Shown: positions 10,816 to 18,401, counted from the first letter of the stretch. The stretch: 48,742 nucleotides of DNA from Phocaeicola intestinalis (GCF_014837065.1 NZ_JACSPP010000024.1:1-48742); one strand, 5' to 3'. The notes: a model not told the origin generated them from the letters alone. Made by a program: numbers and translations.

Positions 10816-12099
10816 TTATAAATAATCGGGAATCTGGCTCAATTTCATACTGTTGGAACCTTTTATTAAAATGGTGTATCCTTCGGGCTTTTCCTGCTTC
10901 AAGGTTTCGATAAGTTGGTATACATCTTGATAATGTTCGTATCCGGAAGGTATAGCCGCAAATTCAGGACCCACCAGTACGATTCGCTCGAAAGGACATG
11001 TCTTTAAATAGGTTATTACTTTTTGATGTTCCTCAATACTGGATTTGCCCAACTCTTTCATATCGCCCAAAATAACCATCCTGTGGGGAACCTGCATTTG
11101 CCGGAAATTTTCCAGTGCAGCGTGCATGCTGGTAGGGTTGGCATTATAGGCATCAATGATGAGGCGGTTTGAAGCGGTTTCTTTCAGTTCTGAACGGTTG
11201 TTTTGGGGAAGATAAGAGGCAATAGCCTTGCAAATATCTGTATCGGGAACTCCGAAATAACGTCCTATTGCTACTGCTGCCAATGCATTGTCCAGGTTAT
11301 AGCTACCTATTAAATGGGTTTGTACTTCGTGTGAAATACTTTCCGATGTCCAGCAGAAGGAAAGATACGGAGAACACCCTGTTGTCTTTCCGCTTACAAA
11401 CAGACCTGGGGTCTGTCCGTAACGTATGCAATGCAGTTGGCTGGCAATGTTGTTCAGATAAGGGTTCTCGTTTTGGATGAAGATGGTCGACCCGCTTTTC
11501 CCGCGTAAATAATCGTATAATTCTCCTTTTGTACGGATAACCCCTTCGAATGAGCCAAACCCCAATAAATGTGCCTTGCCTACATTGGTAATCAGTCCGT
11601 AGTCGGGTTCGGCTATATGTACCAAGGTCTTGATTTCTCCCGGATGATTGGCTCCCATCTCTACTACTGCCATTTCATGTTGGGGAGTAAGGCGCAATAA
11701 AGTCAGCGGAACTCCGATATGATTGTTCAGGTTTCCTTGAGTGAACAGGGTGTTGTATTTGCAACTCAGTACAGCAGATACCAATTCCTTGGTTGTGGTC
11801 TTTCCGTTTGTTCCGGTGATACCGAGTATCGGCGTTTTGAGTTGACGGCGGTGGTAGGTAGCCAAGCGTTGCAAGGTTGTCAGGCAATTGTCTACCAGGA
11901 TACAATGTTCGCCTGCATATTCCGGTTCGTCTACTACGGCATAGCGGCACCCTTGTGCCAATGCCTGCGCTGCAAAGGCATTGCCGTTGAATGTTTCTCC
12001 TTTCAGGGCTACGAACATACTTCCTTGTGGGCAATGACGGCTGTCTGTCGTAATTCCTTTGCATGTCAGAAAAAGGCTATACAATTCTTCCAGTTTCAT
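10816..12099 (-). CDS. murF: UDP-N-acetylmuramoyl-tripeptide--D-alanyl-D-alanine ligase
   Basis: MurF adds D-Ala-D-Ala to the UDP-MurNAc-tripeptide in the cytoplasm, the last soluble step of peptidoglycan precursor synthesis. The N-terminal Mur ligase domain has ITTDSRHCPQGSMFVALKGETFNG, the ATP-binding loop is GITGTNGKT (residues 93-101) followed by TKE, then TQGNLNNHIGVPLTLL and VVEMGANHPGEI. The C-terminal domain has the AYNANPTSM motif that is diagnostic for MurF. At 427 residues it is full length. It stands alone here rather than in the dcw cluster, as is normal in Bacteroidales. A -7 box lies 91 bp upstream. Confidence 0.95.
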   Translation of the reverse strand: MKLEELYSLFLTCKGITTDSRHCPQGSMFVALKGETFNGNAFAAQALAQGCRYAVVDEPEYAGEHCILVDNCLTTLQRLATYHRRQLKTPILGITGTNGKTTTKELVSAVLSCKYNTLFTQGNLNNHIGVPLTLLRLTPQHEMAVVEMGANHPGEIKTLVHIAEPDYGLITNVGKAHLLGFGSFEGVIRTKGELYDYLRGKSGSTIFIQNENPYLNNIASQLHCIRYGQTPGLFVSGKTTGCSPYLSFCWTSESISHEVQTHLIGSYNLDNALAAVAIGRYFGVPDTDICKAIASYLPQNNRSELKETASNRLIIDAYNANPTSMHAALENFRQMQVPHRMVILGDMKELGKSSIEEHQKVITYLKTCPFERIVLVGPEFAAIPSGYEHYQDVYQLIETLKQEKPEGYTILIKGSNSMKLSQIPDYL

Positions 12100-12189
12100 T
12101 TTTCTTTGTAATTAGATAATTTGATATCCGCATTTAGTCCAATTTGCTGTAGGAGCGTATTGCGGATATTCATTTAGATAATGTGGGCA

Positions 12190-12197
12190 CAAATATA
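12190..12197 (-). promoter_or_regulatory. Candidate -7 box of murF
   Basis: The minus strand reads TATATTTG, an exact TAnnTTTG match, 91 bp upstream of the murF start codon. Confidence 0.55.
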
Positions 12198-12230
12198 TAC
12201 ATAATGAATGGGAAATAGGCAAGAACATTA

Positions 12231-12294
12231 AGAAACTGTTTCGGATTTCTATAAAAAATGTTCTTGGCGTGGTGTCTGATGGAACGCAGCTTCT
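12231..12294. repeat. MITE-like element, decayed copy
   Basis: The left end AGAAACTGTTTCGGATTTCT resembles the AGAAGCTGTTTTGAATTT terminus of the element at 40314, followed by a similar A-run and GTTCTTGGCGTGGTG. The right tip CGCAGCTTCT resembles the opposite terminus. It is shorter and more diverged than the other copies. Confidence 0.45.
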
Positions 12295-12341
12295 AACTCT
12301 TGAATCGAATAAAAATAAATGAAGATTCATAAACAGCCAAT

Positions 12342-12422
12342 GTAGGGACGTATCGCATACGCCCGAATGCACCAACTTATCCATGTAGAGTTTTTTCAGA
12401 GCGTATGCGATATGCCCCCTGC
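12342..12422. repeat. Palindromic GTAGGG-type interspersed repeat, copy 2
   Basis: The left arm 12342-12364 differs from that of copy 1 (354-376) by one base; the right arm is about 12400-12422. It lies between the divergent genes murF and the SPFH gene, upstream of both promoters. Confidence 0.75.
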
Positions 12423-12473
12423 AATCAATTTGAAAATATTCCTTTTACTCTTGTTTGTATCAATTCATTTATA

Positions 12474-12481
12474 TATATTTG
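12474..12481 (+). promoter_or_regulatory. Candidate -7 box of the SPFH gene
   Basis: TATATTTG is an exact TAnnTTTG match 30 bp before the start codon at 12512, with CTTG/TTTG sequences 16-20 bp upstream as a possible -33 region. Confidence 0.6.
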
Positions 12482-12511
12482 TGATATTAAAATAATATCA
12501 ACTTTAATGTT

Positions 12512-13465
12512 ATGTTTATGGAAACAAAAGAAATGATTTTCAAAGGATTCAGGCTGAATGGATTTGCAATGTTATTCGTGCATCTGATTATCGTAAGTGC
12601 TGCTATTGTAGGCTGTTTTGTACAGGTATCCGAAGCGGGATATGCTATCGGCGTATTGCTTTTCCTTGTATGGTGTGTGCTGTTTGCCGGTTATATGCAA
12701 TTGGAGCCTAATGAAGCGCGTGCTATGGTGTTTTTCGGTAAATATAAAGGTACGTTTAAAGAAACCGGATTTTTCTGGGTCAATCCGTTTCTTGCCAAGA
12801 AAAAACTCTCGCTCCGTGCACGTAATCTCGATGTGGAACCCATTAAGGTCAATGATAAGATAGGGAATCCCATTCTTATCGGACTGGTGCTGGTATGGAA
12901 GCTGAAGGATACGTACAAGGCTATGTTTGAAATTGATTCGCAAACGATGGCGGCAAGTGGAAAAGAAGCTGCAGCCAATGCCGGCAATGCCATAGCCGGA
13001 CGGATGAATGCTTTTGAGAATTTTGTGAAAATACAGAGTGATGCTGCATTGCGTCAGGTGGCGGGACAATATGCTTATGATGACAATGAAGGCGAGACAG
13101 GTGAACTGACTCTTCGTTCGGGAGGAGATGAAATCAACGAACAATTGGAACAGAAACTGAACGAACGGCTTGCAATGGCGGGTATGGAGGTTGTGGAAGC
13201 ACGTATCAATTACCTTGCATATGCACCCGAAATTGCTGCCGTAATGCTTCGTCGCCAACAGGCTTCGGCAATTATCAGCGCACGCGAGAAGATAGTAGAA
13301 GGTGCTGTATCAATGGTTCATATGGCACTCGACAAGTTGGAAAAAGACCAGATAGTAGAACTGGACGATGACAAGAAGGCCGCTATGGTGAGTAATTTGC
13401 TGGTAGTGCTTTGTGCCGATGAGTCTGCCCAACCTGTTCTGAATACGGGTACGTTGAATCATTAA
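12512..13465 (+). CDS. SPFH/Band 7 (prohibitin-like) membrane protein
   Basis: Residues about 17-65 hold two hydrophobic segments, then the SPFH core: MQLEPNEARAMVFFGKYKGTFKETGFFWVNPF, followed by the typical LSLRARNLDVEPIKVNDKIGNPILIGLVLVWKL and a helical region with EARINYLAYAPEIAAVMLRRQQASAII. Such proteins form membrane-associated scaffolds; the exact job in Bacteroidales is unknown. An ATG six bases further (12518) is an equally good start. The small ribbon-helix-helix gene begins 4 nt after the stop, so the two are very likely co-transcribed. Confidence 0.88.
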   Translation: MFMETKEMIFKGFRLNGFAMLFVHLIIVSAAIVGCFVQVSEAGYAIGVLLFLVWCVLFAGYMQLEPNEARAMVFFGKYKGTFKETGFFWVNPFLAKKKLSLRARNLDVEPIKVNDKIGNPILIGLVLVWKLKDTYKAMFEIDSQTMAASGKEAAANAGNAIAGRMNAFENFVKIQSDAALRQVAGQYAYDDNEGETGELTLRSGGDEINEQLEQKLNERLAMAGMEVVEARINYLAYAPEIAAVMLRRQQASAIISAREKIVEGAVSMVHMALDKLEKDQIVELDDDKKAAMVSNLLVVLCADESAQPVLNTGTLNH

Positions 13466-13469
13466 TCCT

Positions 13470-13688
13470 ATGGCAAAGAAAGAGAGTGCAACCAAAAGTT
13501 TCGTCTTGAGATTGGATGCGGATACAATGGAGGCTGTCGAGAAATGGGCAGCCGATGAGTTTCGTAGTACCAACGGGCAACTTCAGTGGATTATTACCGA
13601 AGCGTTGCGGAAAAGCGGCAGGTTGAAAAAAAGAAAACGTAGTGTGCAGCAGGAAGAAAATACAGCATCCGGAACCGCTGAGATATAG
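13470..13688 (+). CDS. Small Arc/ribbon-helix-helix-type DNA-binding protein
   Basis: The 72-residue product begins MAKKESATKSFVLRLDADTMEAVEKWA and continues NGQLQWIITEALRKSGRLKKRKR, a strand-helix-helix pattern like Arc-family repressors with a basic tail. It starts 4 nt after the SPFH gene and is probably translated with it. A DNA-binding role is inferred. It resembles an antitoxin, but no toxin gene is adjacent, and a role as an accessory to the SPFH protein is equally possible. Confidence 0.8.
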   Translation: MAKKESATKSFVLRLDADTMEAVEKWAADEFRSTNGQLQWIITEALRKSGRLKKRKRSVQQEENTASGTAEI

Positions 13689-13713
13689 AAACTGTTTCAG
13701 TCTTCCTAAACAT

Positions 13714-13781
13714 TAGAGATGATGTGCAATCGTCTCTACTATGATAAAGGGGACATGCCATGTCCGTAGGCATGCCCCTTT
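13714..13781. terminator. Two hairpins between convergent genes
   Basis: Stem one pairs 13714-13723 with 13729-13738 (one G-T pair); stem two pairs 13746-13759 with 13769-13781 (one bulged base) and ends in CCCCTTTC. They lie between the ribbon-helix-helix gene and the winged-helix gene and can end transcription from both sides. Confidence 0.6.
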
Positions 13782-13811
13782 CAGACTTGTGCATATAGTT
13801 GCCTTTGCCGT

Positions 13812-14099
13812 TCATTCTAAGTGCAAATACACCTTCAGCGTATTGACGTACTCCTCAAACGCAGCCCTTCCTTCGGGGGTGATGCGGCATGTGGTGCGTG
13901 GGCGTTTCCCTTCAAAGCCTTTTTCGATGGTGATATAGCCTGCTCCCGCCAGCTTGTCGAGCTGTACGCTCAAATTGCCGGCGGTGGATTCGGTCTTCTC
14001 TTTCAGGTATACAAAGTCTGCCTCCTCTTTCACCATCAGGATAGACATCACGCCAAGTCTTAGCTGGGAATGCAGCAACGGATTCAGTTCTTTCGGCAT
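13812..14099 (-). CDS. Winged-helix transcriptional regulator (HTH_34 type)
   Basis: The 95-residue protein begins MPKELNPLLHSQLRLGVMSIL and contains a winged-helix pattern: LKEKTESTAGNLSVQLDKLAGAGYITIEKG (recognition helix) and GKRPRTTCRITPEGRAAFEEY (wing and last helix). This matches the short PadR/MarR-like 'winged helix DNA-binding domain' family. Its start overlaps the end of the membrane-protein gene by 16 nt, so the two are translationally coupled. By inference it binds the GTTTAT-N3-ATAAAC sites found upstream of this operon and of the linked outer-membrane operon. Similar small regulators are autoregulatory repressors. Confidence 0.85.
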   Translation of the reverse strand: MPKELNPLLHSQLRLGVMSILMVKEEADFVYLKEKTESTAGNLSVQLDKLAGAGYITIEKGFEGKRPRTTCRITPEGRAAFEEYVNTLKVYLHLE

Positions 14100-14722
14100 A
14101 GCTTCTTGGCTTTACGGTTAATGATATGTCCGGGGATAATCATCATCAAGATAAAACAAAGGATGTACAAAGGTATCGCCCAAGTGATATAAATCGGTAT
14201 GTCGCAGATGGCGCAGCTTGCCACGACTCCTCCCGCGGCTATACTGAACAACCCTCCGAATGTCAGACTTTGTTCACGGATGATAATCCCTTGCGCTATG
14301 CTTCCGAATCCGATAATGATGAAAGCGTATGCAAACATCAGTACCCAGCAGTTGTATCCGCAAAACATAAAAGCCATGCAAATAGCTGCAAACAAGCAGG
14401 CAATAATGCCTACGCTCTTCCAGATTCCGGCGGAAACCTTATCAACGTAGCTGGACGAATGTGGCTTTACGTTGGCTTCTTTCCTTTTCTGTTTTTGCGT
14501 AACCCCATATCCGATGAGGGGAATCAGGAACCAAAGCCAGTTGACTTGTGGGGTTTGAACCCATAAAAGCAGGGCATAGACAAGGATAGCCGTGCATACC
14601 GACACATATCCCCATAGTAACAACATATTCCCGTCGCCTACTTCCAATTTGTTTTTCGTCTCCTGAATCATGCGTGTGATGATTTCCAGGCTTTCTTTTT
14701 CGTTTAATGTCTTTTCTTCCAT
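14084..14722 (-). CDS. Five-to-six-segment integral membrane protein of unknown function
   Basis: The start MEEKTLNEKESLEIITRMIQ was chosen because it leaves the promoter and leader free; a longer frame would run through them. The 212-residue protein has a charged N-terminal helix, then hydrophobic stretches (LLLWGYVSVCTAILVYALLL; FLIPLIGYG; IIACLFAAICMAFMFCGYN; MFAYAFIIIGFGSIAQG; GLFSIAAGGVVASCAI; YITWAIPLYILCFILMMIIP). Its 3' end overlaps the regulator gene. In Bacteroidota such pairs of a membrane protein and a winged-helix protein are common; the function is not known. It could hold the regulator at the membrane or be its signal source, which is only a guess. Confidence 0.8.
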   Translation of the reverse strand: MEEKTLNEKESLEIITRMIQETKNKLEVGDGNMLLLWGYVSVCTAILVYALLLWVQTPQVNWLWFLIPLIGYGVTQKQKRKEANVKPHSSSYVDKVSAGIWKSVGIIACLFAAICMAFMFCGYNCWVLMFAYAFIIIGFGSIAQGIIIREQSLTFGGLFSIAAGGVVASCAICDIPIYITWAIPLYILCFILMMIIPGHIINRKAKKLCRKN

Positions 14723-14737
14723 AGTCTTAATAAAATG

Positions 14738-14752
14738 GTTTATGTTATAAAC
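14738..14752. promoter_or_regulatory. Putative operator GTTTAT-N3-ATAAAC, site 1
   Basis: Perfect 6-bp half sites with a 3-bp centre lie in the 5' leader of the membrane-protein/regulator operon, 15 bp upstream of its start. It is identical in half sites and spacing to the sites at 17381-17395 and 17461-17475. Confidence 0.7.
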
Positions 14753-14800
14753 TTTATGTGGAAAAATAAAAGCAAGAAAACGAGGACTTGCTTTTGCTTG

Positions 14801-14808
14801 CAAATATA
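14801..14808 (-). promoter_or_regulatory. Candidate -7 box of the membrane-protein/regulator operon
   Basis: TATATTTG on the minus strand, exact match, 78 bp upstream of the start at 14722. Downstream of it a stem (AAAGCAAG / CTTGCTTT, about 14769-14795) and then the operator follow, as in the leader at 17357-17455. Confidence 0.6.
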
Positions 14809-14819
14809 AAACGGTTTCA

Positions 14820-16976
14820 TCAATCTGCCAAACGGTTCCGCTGGGAAAATTTGCCTTTTTCCACTTCCGTCTTTTTCGCTTGTTTCCCTTTTCCGAAGTT
14901 CCATGCGATTCCTATTTTCCATGTCCTCCCTTGCGAAGCTGTGTGGATATGTATGTCTCTCTCGTAGTCTTCCGTATGGCATGCATAGCCGGAAGAACGG
15001 TCGAACAGATTGTCTATGCCCAGCGTGAGTATCCATTTCCCTTGATTGAATTTTTTCTGCAAGCGGATGTCTGCCGTGTGATAGGGATTGATTTCGCTAT
15101 TCCCCGAATGTAAGCGTGAAGTTCCGCTGTATTTCATTTCAAGTGAAAGATCCCAAGGCAGGAAGCATTCGGCTTGGGCGCGGATGAAATAAAGCCAATG
15201 GCTTTGCCGTTCCTCTTCGGGATTCATATAGATGTCTTGCCTGGATCCGATAAAGTTGGCGGTAAGGTTTAGCCAGCCTGTGGGTTGCCAAGGAGCGGAA
15301 ATTGCAACGAACCAATGATTTTCCCGATGGTGGTTTTCGTAAGTGACGTATGCGATGTCCGGATTTGCTTCGTCTTGCTTGGTAAACTCGCGAATCAGGT
15401 TTTTATGCAGATTGCCTCCTATGGTTAAGGTGTAGCGGTATTTGTAGATTAGCGTCAGGCTGAAGCGGTTGATGTAAGTAGGCTTCAGCCAAGGGTTTCC
15501 TATCTGGTAGCTATAGTCGGAGGTTTGTGTCCGGTTCGGGTTTAGTGCCGCGAATGCCGGGCGTTCGATGTACTTGCCATATTGTCCTGCCAGCATCCAG
15601 TGTTGGAGAGGGTCGAACGCATAGCTGACATCCATGTGCGGAAACCAGTCGAAATACCGTTGGTTTACGTTGTTTTCCCGGTTAGAGGTATGGGTATATT
15701 CCAACCGGAGTCCGGCTTTTACCGTCCATTTCCTTCGGGTAAATGTGTATTGTGCATACCAGGCGGCTATCTGTTCCCGGTAATCCCGTGTATAACCGAA
15801 ATCGGGCAGGGGCGTCCACGTGGCTCCGCTACGGAATCCTTCGTATGCCGAAGTGTTATCGGTATAGGTTTGTGTGTATTTGGCACCTGTTTGGAAAGAT
15901 TTGCTATTCCATGACACATCTGCGTTGATAATCCGGTAATCGGCTTTTGTTTGCGACCGGTATAAAGTATCCTTTTTGTAATCCCCGGCTTGGCGCAGGA
16001 TGTTGTAGCGGTTTTTTCCTTTTGCATGTTTGCCGGTATAGTCTGCCAATATTTTTAATGTCGAACAGGAATGTGACAGGCGGTGCTGGTAGCTGAAATT
16101 AACGGATGTCATGTCGTAATCAGATTTTTGGTGATAATTCCCATGGCTATAGACCGTTTCATGTCTGTTGCTTATTGCGTCACGGCTATGCGACGGGTTA
16201 TCGGATGAATGGCGGAAGCATTCCACTTCCAGTCCGAACGTATTCAGCGTGTCGGGCGAGAAGATGATGCCTGAGCGGAACGTCTCATAATCTGATGTTT
16301 GCTTTCGTGCTCCTGTGCTTTGAAACTGTTTGCCTGTTTGGCGATAGATGCGGTCTTCGTTCCAATCGCTTGCATCTTCCGGTTTCCAGGTTATGGAAGC
16401 GGAAGCGTACCAGTCCCATTTGTCCCAATGTGCATGCCAACTTCCGTTAGGCTGATATTGCTGGGCGGAATGTCCTGTTGTGGACATCAGCGAGAAATGC
16501 CCTTGCCAACCTTTCTGCTTGGGTTTTCTTAACAGGATATAGACAGCACCGCCTTGAGCGTTTGCATCTTTTTCAGCTCCGGAGAAGGGAAGTATCTCGA
16601 TGCGCTGGATGTCTGCCGATTGCAAGGACTGCAGGCGGAAATGCAGAAGTTCTCCTTCCAGCCTCACTTCCTGTCCGTTGATATAGACTTTGGCTCCAGA
16701 CGCTCCGTTGATGGAAATCCCTTTGTCGGAAAGCCATACACCGGGTGCTTCTTTCAACAATTCAATTCCGTTTTTTCCCGAGGATGGTGTCACTTGCATG
16801 ATAAACCGGTCGGCATTCCGCTTGATTTTACTGCTTCTCACCGTTATCTCTGGCAGGTCGTAGGTTTTCAATGTAGCATGGATGCTGTCCGTCAATGCCT
16901 GTGGGGCGATAGGCATCGCATGTAGAAGTGCAATGCCTCCTGTATATAATAGGTAGAGAAAGACCAGGCGTTTCAT
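14820..16976 (-). CDS. Outer-membrane beta-barrel protein with TonB-type plug
   Basis: The 718-residue protein has a signal peptide (MKRLVFLYLLYTGGIALLHA) and a plug domain (LPEITVRSSKIKRNADRFIM; GIELLKEAPGVWLSDKGISI; GAKVYINGQEVRL; ADIQRIEILP), then a long barrel of alternating aromatic strands (about residues 190-700) ending in LDNLFDR and WKIGIAWNFGKG. It resembles the 'outer membrane beta-barrel family' relatives of TonB-dependent receptors; it lacks the carboxypeptidase-like domain of SusC. The start codon overlaps the DUF2141 stop by 4 nt (ATGA type), so the two form one operon. The substrate is unknown. Confidence 0.88.
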   Translation of the reverse strand: MKRLVFLYLLYTGGIALLHAMPIAPQALTDSIHATLKTYDLPEITVRSSKIKRNADRFIMQVTPSSGKNGIELLKEAPGVWLSDKGISINGASGAKVYINGQEVRLEGELLHFRLQSLQSADIQRIEILPFSGAEKDANAQGGAVYILLRKPKQKGWQGHFSLMSTTGHSAQQYQPNGSWHAHWDKWDWYASASITWKPEDASDWNEDRIYRQTGKQFQSTGARKQTSDYETFRSGIIFSPDTLNTFGLEVECFRHSSDNPSHSRDAISNRHETVYSHGNYHQKSDYDMTSVNFSYQHRLSHSCSTLKILADYTGKHAKGKNRYNILRQAGDYKKDTLYRSQTKADYRIINADVSWNSKSFQTGAKYTQTYTDNTSAYEGFRSGATWTPLPDFGYTRDYREQIAAWYAQYTFTRRKWTVKAGLRLEYTHTSNRENNVNQRYFDWFPHMDVSYAFDPLQHWMLAGQYGKYIERPAFAALNPNRTQTSDYSYQIGNPWLKPTYINRFSLTLIYKYRYTLTIGGNLHKNLIREFTKQDEANPDIAYVTYENHHRENHWFVAISAPWQPTGWLNLTANFIGSRQDIYMNPEEERQSHWLYFIRAQAECFLPWDLSLEMKYSGTSRLHSGNSEINPYHTADIRLQKKFNQGKWILTLGIDNLFDRSSGYACHTEDYERDIHIHTASQGRTWKIGIAWNFGKGKQAKKTEVEKGKFSQRNRLAD

Positions 16977-17350
16977 CGTTCTAAAGGATTATCGAAATAA
17001 AACAATTTCAACTTACATGCATCTTCTTTTTTCTTCGGATGATGCTTTTCCCGTGCAAAACCTTCTACAGGTTTTCCCTGTTCGTCTGTATCTATTTGCC
17101 AATTCTCGTTTTCATCGTGAAAGACAGAAATGGTAAAGTGCTCCCAAGTCACTTCTTCTATTGTGATGGTCACCTCTCCCTTTTGTGCTTTTGCCATTCC
17201 GTAAACAGGTTTGTTTTGTCCGTCCGCTTGAAGCATGACCAAGATATTCCCGTTATCATTGCGGATATTGCCGATGGAGATAGAAAATCCTTTGGCTGAA
17301 GCAGATACAGACAAGCTTAACAGCGCGATTATAAAGCAGATTGTTTTCAT
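16973..17350 (-). CDS. DUF2141-type exported protein
   Basis: A signal peptide (MKTICFIIALLSLSVSASA) is followed by a single small beta-sandwich: ISIGNIRNDNGNILVML, then EVTWEHFTISVFHDENENWQIDTDEQGKPVEGFA. The motif F-H-D-E-N-x-N and the P-x-E-G-F/Y-x run are typical of DUF2141. About 125 residues is a normal length. An in-frame ATG two codons upstream (17356) is an alternative start. It leads the operon with the outer-membrane barrel and is controlled by the promoter and two putative operators upstream. The biochemical role of the family is not known. Confidence 0.85.
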   Translation of the reverse strand: MKTICFIIALLSLSVSASAKGFSISIGNIRNDNGNILVMLQADGQNKPVYGMAKAQKGEVTITIEEVTWEHFTISVFHDENENWQIDTDEQGKPVEGFAREKHHPKKKEDACKLKLFYFDNPLER

Positions 17351-17380
17351 AATCATTTATTGTTTTAAGTTAATAAATAA

Positions 17381-17395
17381 GTTTATAGTATAAAC
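17381..17395. promoter_or_regulatory. Putative operator GTTTAT-N3-ATAAAC, site 2
   Basis: Perfect half sites with a 3-bp centre in the leader between the -7 box and the DUF2141 start codon, the same relative place as site 1 in the other operon. Confidence 0.7.
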
Positions 17396-17447
17396 TGAAT
17401 ACGTTAAATAAAAGCAAGAGTGCGCGCTTTCCCTTGATTTTGTTTTG

Positions 17448-17455
17448 CAAATATA
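17448..17455 (-). promoter_or_regulatory. Candidate -7 box of the DUF2141/outer-membrane operon
   Basis: TATATTTG on the minus strand, 97 bp before the start codon. The block AATAAAAGCAAGA at 17408-17420 and the promoter both have counterparts in the leader at 14723-14808. Confidence 0.65.
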
Positions 17456-17460
17456 GAATA

Positions 17461-17475
17461 GTTTATTTTATAAAC
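17461..17475. promoter_or_regulatory. Putative operator GTTTAT-N3-ATAAAC, site 3
   Basis: Perfect half sites located 5 bp upstream of the -7 box, that is, in the space between -7 and -33. A protein bound here would be expected to block RNA polymerase. Confidence 0.72.
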
Positions 17476-17553
17476 CAATAAAAGGAAATAATTTAACTTC
17501 TTTTTTTATTAGAGTCTTGCTTACATTATTTTATATGAACATCGGTATTTAGA

Positions 17554-17612
17554 AGAAACTATTTTGAATTTCTACAAATAGTTTTTGGGTTTGATGTGTT
17601 CGTTTCATGTGT
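17554..17612. repeat. MITE-like element, left part only
   Basis: AGAAACTATTTTGAATTTCT followed by ACAAATAGTTTTTGGGTTTGATGTG-type sequence parallels the first ~60 bp of the element at 40314. The right terminus is missing; the palindrome array begins at 17634 instead. Confidence 0.5.
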
Positions 17613-17633
17613 TCACATGACTGCCTTGTTTGT

Positions 17634-17694
17634 AAGATTATTAATCTTCATGCCGAAAGATTATTAATCTTCACGCTGTAAGATTATTAATCTT
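17634..17694. repeat. Second three-unit array of AAGATTATTAATCTT
   Basis: Units at 17634-17648, 17657-17671 and 17680-17694, again exactly 23 bp apart with 8-nt spacers that differ from those of the array at 597-657. The third unit lies inside the 3' end of the truncated RibD-like frame. Confidence 0.85.
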
Positions 17695-18134
17695 ACAAAC
17701 GGTGCAGCTATATTTACGGCTTGGGTCAAGTCAACTTTTTCTTTTCCGGTTGTTATCCACGAAATGTTTTGTCTGCATAAGGTGTCAAGATAGGTTTGCG
17801 CCACTTGTTCACTTGCGATGACGAGCATTGGTTTTCCGTCAATATTGTTGCCAGGCCATTTCAGCTTGCCTTTCGAGTCGAGTACGATGGAATATCCTTT
17901 TGCTTCCGTTGCCTTGTAAAACGAAGATTGGTTTGCCTGTTTCGGATTGTCGGTGTGAAAAGGTTCGGGTAAGGCAATGTGCATGGCCGCCGTTATACGT
18001 CCTGATAAATCGGAGTCGCAAGCCAGTTGCTCCAGTGCTTTGTAATATTCGTTTCCGCCAATGCGTTCCGTCATATCGCAGTCAATGCGTCCGTCTATGG
18101 ATGCCATCATGTGGCAAATGATGTAAGGTTTCAT
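17664..18134 (-). pseudogene. RibD C-terminal/dihydrofolate-reductase-like protein, truncated at a repeat array
   Basis: The N-terminal MKPYIICHMMASIDGRID and later GKPMLVIASEQVAQTYLDTL fit the RibD C-terminal (pyrimidine reductase-like) fold, an NADPH-dependent reductase family normally about 220 residues in stand-alone form. Here the match stops at LTQAVNIAAP (about residue 144 of 156); the last dozen residues (FVRLIILQRED) are encoded by the palindrome array. The Gly-rich strand and 'G-x-I-D-E' region expected next are absent from the 17.4-17.66 kb flank. The gene keeps a perfect promoter box at 18166-18173. I infer loss of the C-terminal third by insertion or deletion at the repeat. Confidence 0.75.
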
Positions 18135-18165
18135 GATGTTGATTCATTTTTTATGATTATAAAGA

Positions 18166-18173
18166 CAAAGATA
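18166..18173 (-). promoter_or_regulatory. Candidate -7 box of the truncated RibD-like gene
   Basis: TATCTTTG on the minus strand, exact TAnnTTTG match, 32 bp upstream of the start codon. Confidence 0.55.
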
Positions 18174-18293
18174 GGGCAGAACTTATTTAGTCTGATTGCT
18201 GAAAGGCTCAATTTATATTGTTGAAAAGTTCAAAATGAAAGATATGCTTTTTATAATATGATTGTCCGCATTTCACTAATAAGAAGTTATTTC

Positions 18294-18401
18294 AGGGAGT
18301 TAAAGGGAGTTAGAAGCCAATGCATTTACTAATGGAAATCCTAACAGAACTATTGTCCTTTAACTCCTGTGGGCGAAGCGAGCATAACTTCTTCTAACTC
18401 C
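18294..18401. repeat. Interleaved inverted repeats of GGGAGTTA type before the second susC
   Basis: AGGGAGTTAAAGG (18294-18306) complements 18357-18368, and GGGAGTTAGAAG (18305-18316) complements 18391-18401, giving two overlapping stems. The words match the array after the HTCS gene (10690-10770). The rest of 18174-18628 holds no gene, and I found no exact TAnnTTTG box for the susC that follows. Confidence 0.55.

Noticed and set aside
12112..12384. 90-codon minus-strand frame
   Set aside because: It runs through the palindromic repeat and the murF promoter and resembles no protein.
13470..13688. Antitoxin of a toxin-antitoxin pair
   Set aside because: The small ribbon-helix-helix protein has no toxin-like neighbour; the adjacent gene is an SPFH protein.
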